A stretch of DNA of 7,141 bases, taken from contig DASQWB010000088.1 of NCBI GenBank assembly GCA_035640455.1, positions 1 through 7,141 on the forward strand, written 5' to 3'. Position 1 is the stretch's first letter, and every line of letters begins with the position of its first letter. A program made the translations under genes and the position numbers. Under the pieces are notes generated by a model. The model saw nothing but the letters and a program-made list of their open reading frames with translations, did not search any database and was not told the origin of the DNA. Source of the stretch: AC-50 sp035640455 (lineage in GTDB: Bacteria > Actinomycetota > Thermoleophilia > Gaiellales > Gaiellaceae). Of this stretch, positions 6,192 through 7,141 are shown in pieces.

Positions 6192-6731
6192 TCAGCTGGA
6201 GCGCTTTGGCCGGTACGTGAGCACCGCTATGCCGTTGGCGAGGATGGCCGTGTCAACGTGCTCCATGAGCGCGTTTTCGCCCTCGCTGAAGATGAGGGTG
6301 CCGCCGCCGACGAACCGGGGGAAGACCCAGACCTTCATCTCGTCGACGAGGCCGTGCTGGAGCAGCGTGCGGCCGAGCATTCCGTGGCCATAGAGCACGA
6401 GGTCGCCCTCGCGCTCCTGTTTGAGTTTGGCGACCTCCTGCGCCGGATCGCCGTTCACGATCGTCACGTTGTTCCAGCCGGCCTCGTCGAGCGTGTTCGA
6501 GAACACGTACTTCTTGATCGCATTGATCGCGTGCGGGTATTCGCCGGTGCTCCCGGGCCACAGCTCGGAGAAGATCTCGTAGGTCCGGCGGCCCATGAGC
6601 ATGGCATGGGACTTCCGAAGCTGGTCAAGTGCCACCTCCGCCGCCTCCTTGTCGAACTCGGCCGCCCACTCATGAGGATTGCCGATCACACCGTTGATCG
6701 TCATCAAGAAGCTCGTCACGAGCTTGCGCAT
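6192..6731 (-). CDS. Dihydrofolate-reductase-family protein (RibD C-terminal-domain type)
   Basis: A 179-residue cytosolic protein of the RibD-C/dihydrofolate reductase superfamily, expected to bind NADPH and reduce an unknown substrate. Landmarks are the N-terminal strand KLVTSFLMTINGVIGNP (3-19), the LMGRRTYEIF motif (45-54), KYVFSNTL (74-81), the nucleotide-binding stretch DLVLYGHGMLGRTLLQHGLVDE (110-131), whose key features are GHG and LVDE, and PRFVGGGTLIF (138-148) near the C-terminus. Length fits the stand-alone family (about 170-200). It is not a FolA-type enzyme by motif, and the deaminase half of RibD is absent. The chosen ATG has GGAG 4 nt upstream; an in-frame ATG at 6761 lacks a ribosome site and would add 10 residues. 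The gene points toward the OmpR-type operon but is separated by 165 bp; a functional link is not shown. Confidence 0.9.
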   Translation of the reverse strand: MRKLVTSFLMTINGVIGNPHEWAAEFDKEAAEVALDQLRKSHAMLMGRRTYEIFSELWPGSTGEYPHAINAIKKYVFSNTLDEAGWNNVTIVNGDPAQEVAKLKQEREGDLVLYGHGMLGRTLLQHGLVDEMKVWVFPRFVGGGTLIFSEGENALMEHVDTAILANGIAVLTYRPKRSS

Positions 6732-6981
6732 CTCGCTCCAATCGTCTGCGCCTTCCCCCATAGCCGGGGCTCTCTATCGGTCGGACGCGTTCGGTCACGT
6801 CGCAAGAAAGACCCGGCGGGCGCAAAGAACTCATCGCTGTGGGTCGCCGAACACTCGCGGGCGGCAGGCGGTCGCGATGGCACATCCGCCACTTCTTCGC
6901 CTTCACTCGTCGCCGGCACCTCGATCATCAGCTCGCTGGACGGCACCGATGAGTTCCGCCGCCGGCGGCGGTCCTAGGAGC
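6732..6981. other. Divergent intergenic region between two reductase-family genes
   Basis: About 250 bp presumably hold promoters for both genes. Visible elements are a direct repeat TCGGTC (6777-6782 and 6791-6796) flanking a near-palindrome around ACGCGT (6785-6790), and a GC-rich perfect palindrome at 6956-6971 listed separately. Open frames through here are not protein-like. No consensus promoter stands out. Confidence 0.4.
6956..6971. repeat. Perfect 16-bp GC-only palindrome upstream of the right-hand reductase gene
   Basis: CCGCCGCCGGCGGCGG reads the same on both strands and ends 10 bp before ATG 6982. It could form a stable hairpin in the leader or bind a dimeric regulator. It is also low-complexity sequence of a kind that arises by chance in GC-rich DNA. 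Confidence 0.45.
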
Positions 6982-7141
6982 ATGAGCCGCGTACGGGTCG
7001 ACATCAGCGTCTCGGCGGACGGCTACGTCGCCGGCCCCAATCAGAGTCTCGAGAACCCGCTCGGCGAGGGAGGCGAGAGCCTGCACGACTGGATGGTCGG
7101 GCTGCGGGCGTGGCGCGAGCCGCACGGCCTGGAGGGCGGCG
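6982..7141 (+). CDS. Dihydrofolate-reductase-family protein, 5' part only (runs off the right edge)
   Basis: The first 53 residues of a second RibD-C/dihydrofolate-reductase-family protein. The N-terminus VRVDISVSADGYVAGPNQSL is the characteristic first strand and loop of these NADPH-binding reductases, and the following ENPLGEGGESLHDWMVGLRAW is typical of an actinobacterial subgroup of about 200 residues. The rest lies beyond the window. The start is uncertain. ATG 6982 has AGGAG only 1 nt upstream, closer than usual. In-frame ATG 6949 would add 11 residues, mostly Ser/Gly/Ala, partly encoded by the GC palindrome, and lacks a clear ribosome site. The domain begins at residue 3-4 of the shorter form, which favours 6982. 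It is divergent from the gene at 6192-6731. Confidence 0.85.
   Translation, partial: MSRVRVDISVSADGYVAGPNQSLENPLGEGGESLHDWMVGLRAWREPHGLEGG

Noticed and set aside
6192..6731. Calling this gene folA (dihydrofolate reductase)
   Set aside because: The motifs (LMGRRTYE, GHGMLGRTL, PRFVGGGTLIF) are those of the RibD-C-type family, whose members usually lack demonstrated folate activity.
6258..6977. A 239-residue plus-strand open frame
   Set aside because: It lies antisense to the DHFR-family gene, whose motifs are clear, and its composition mirrors the complement of that gene.
1..7141. CRISPR array, tRNA/rRNA gene, insertion sequence or attachment site
   Set aside because: No regularly spaced repeats, cloverleaf-like sequence, transposase fragment or terminal inverted repeats were seen on either strand by reading; a dedicated RNA or IS search was not possible here.

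Overview
The window is a stretch of GC-rich (roughly two-thirds G+C) bacterial chromosome. Frequent GTG starts, a stop/start overlap, a NarL-type histidine kinase beside an ABC ATPase and the style of the proteins all suggest an actinobacterium. A Thermoleophilia-like lineage is possible, but that is a guess. I see no rRNA, tRNA, CRISPR array, transposase or phage gene. It carries eight protein genes, two of them cut by the window edges, in three blocks.

Left block (1-2544). The 5' part of an ABC transporter ATPase runs leftward off the edge. Divergent from it is a rightward operon: a membrane histidine kinase with a HisKA_3 core, a NarL/LuxR-type response regulator overlapping it by 4 nt, and 19 nt later an 11-cysteine protein of 79 residues resembling a shortened DUF326/Csp copper-binding protein. 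The 109-bp divergent gap holds three half-sites (GGAGTA/TACTCC) in two overlapping inverted repeats, a good candidate operator for the response regulator. A -10-like hexamer lies 7 bp upstream of the kinase GTG, which suggests a leaderless transcript.

Middle block (2709-6026, minus strand). This is a second, unrelated two-component system of OmpR/PhoB class: response regulator, then a HAMP-containing kinase 3 bp later. After 105 bp comes a ferric-reductase-like (MsrQ/YedZ-type) haem membrane protein. It has an extra N-terminal membrane helix and a long Gly/Met/His-rich segment predicted to lie outside the membrane. The block converges on the left operon, and I could not find a convincing terminator between them.

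Right block (6192-7141). Two RibD-C/dihydrofolate-reductase-family genes are transcribed divergently; the right one is cut by the window end. They are distant members of the same superfamily, not an obvious tandem duplication.

Two signal-transduction systems of different class face each other, each ending in a protein with metal- or haem-linked features: a Cys-rich putative Cu(I) binder and a haem membrane protein with a Met/His-rich extracytoplasmic segment. A metal or redox stress role for the locus is an inference from these sequence features, not something the sequence proves.
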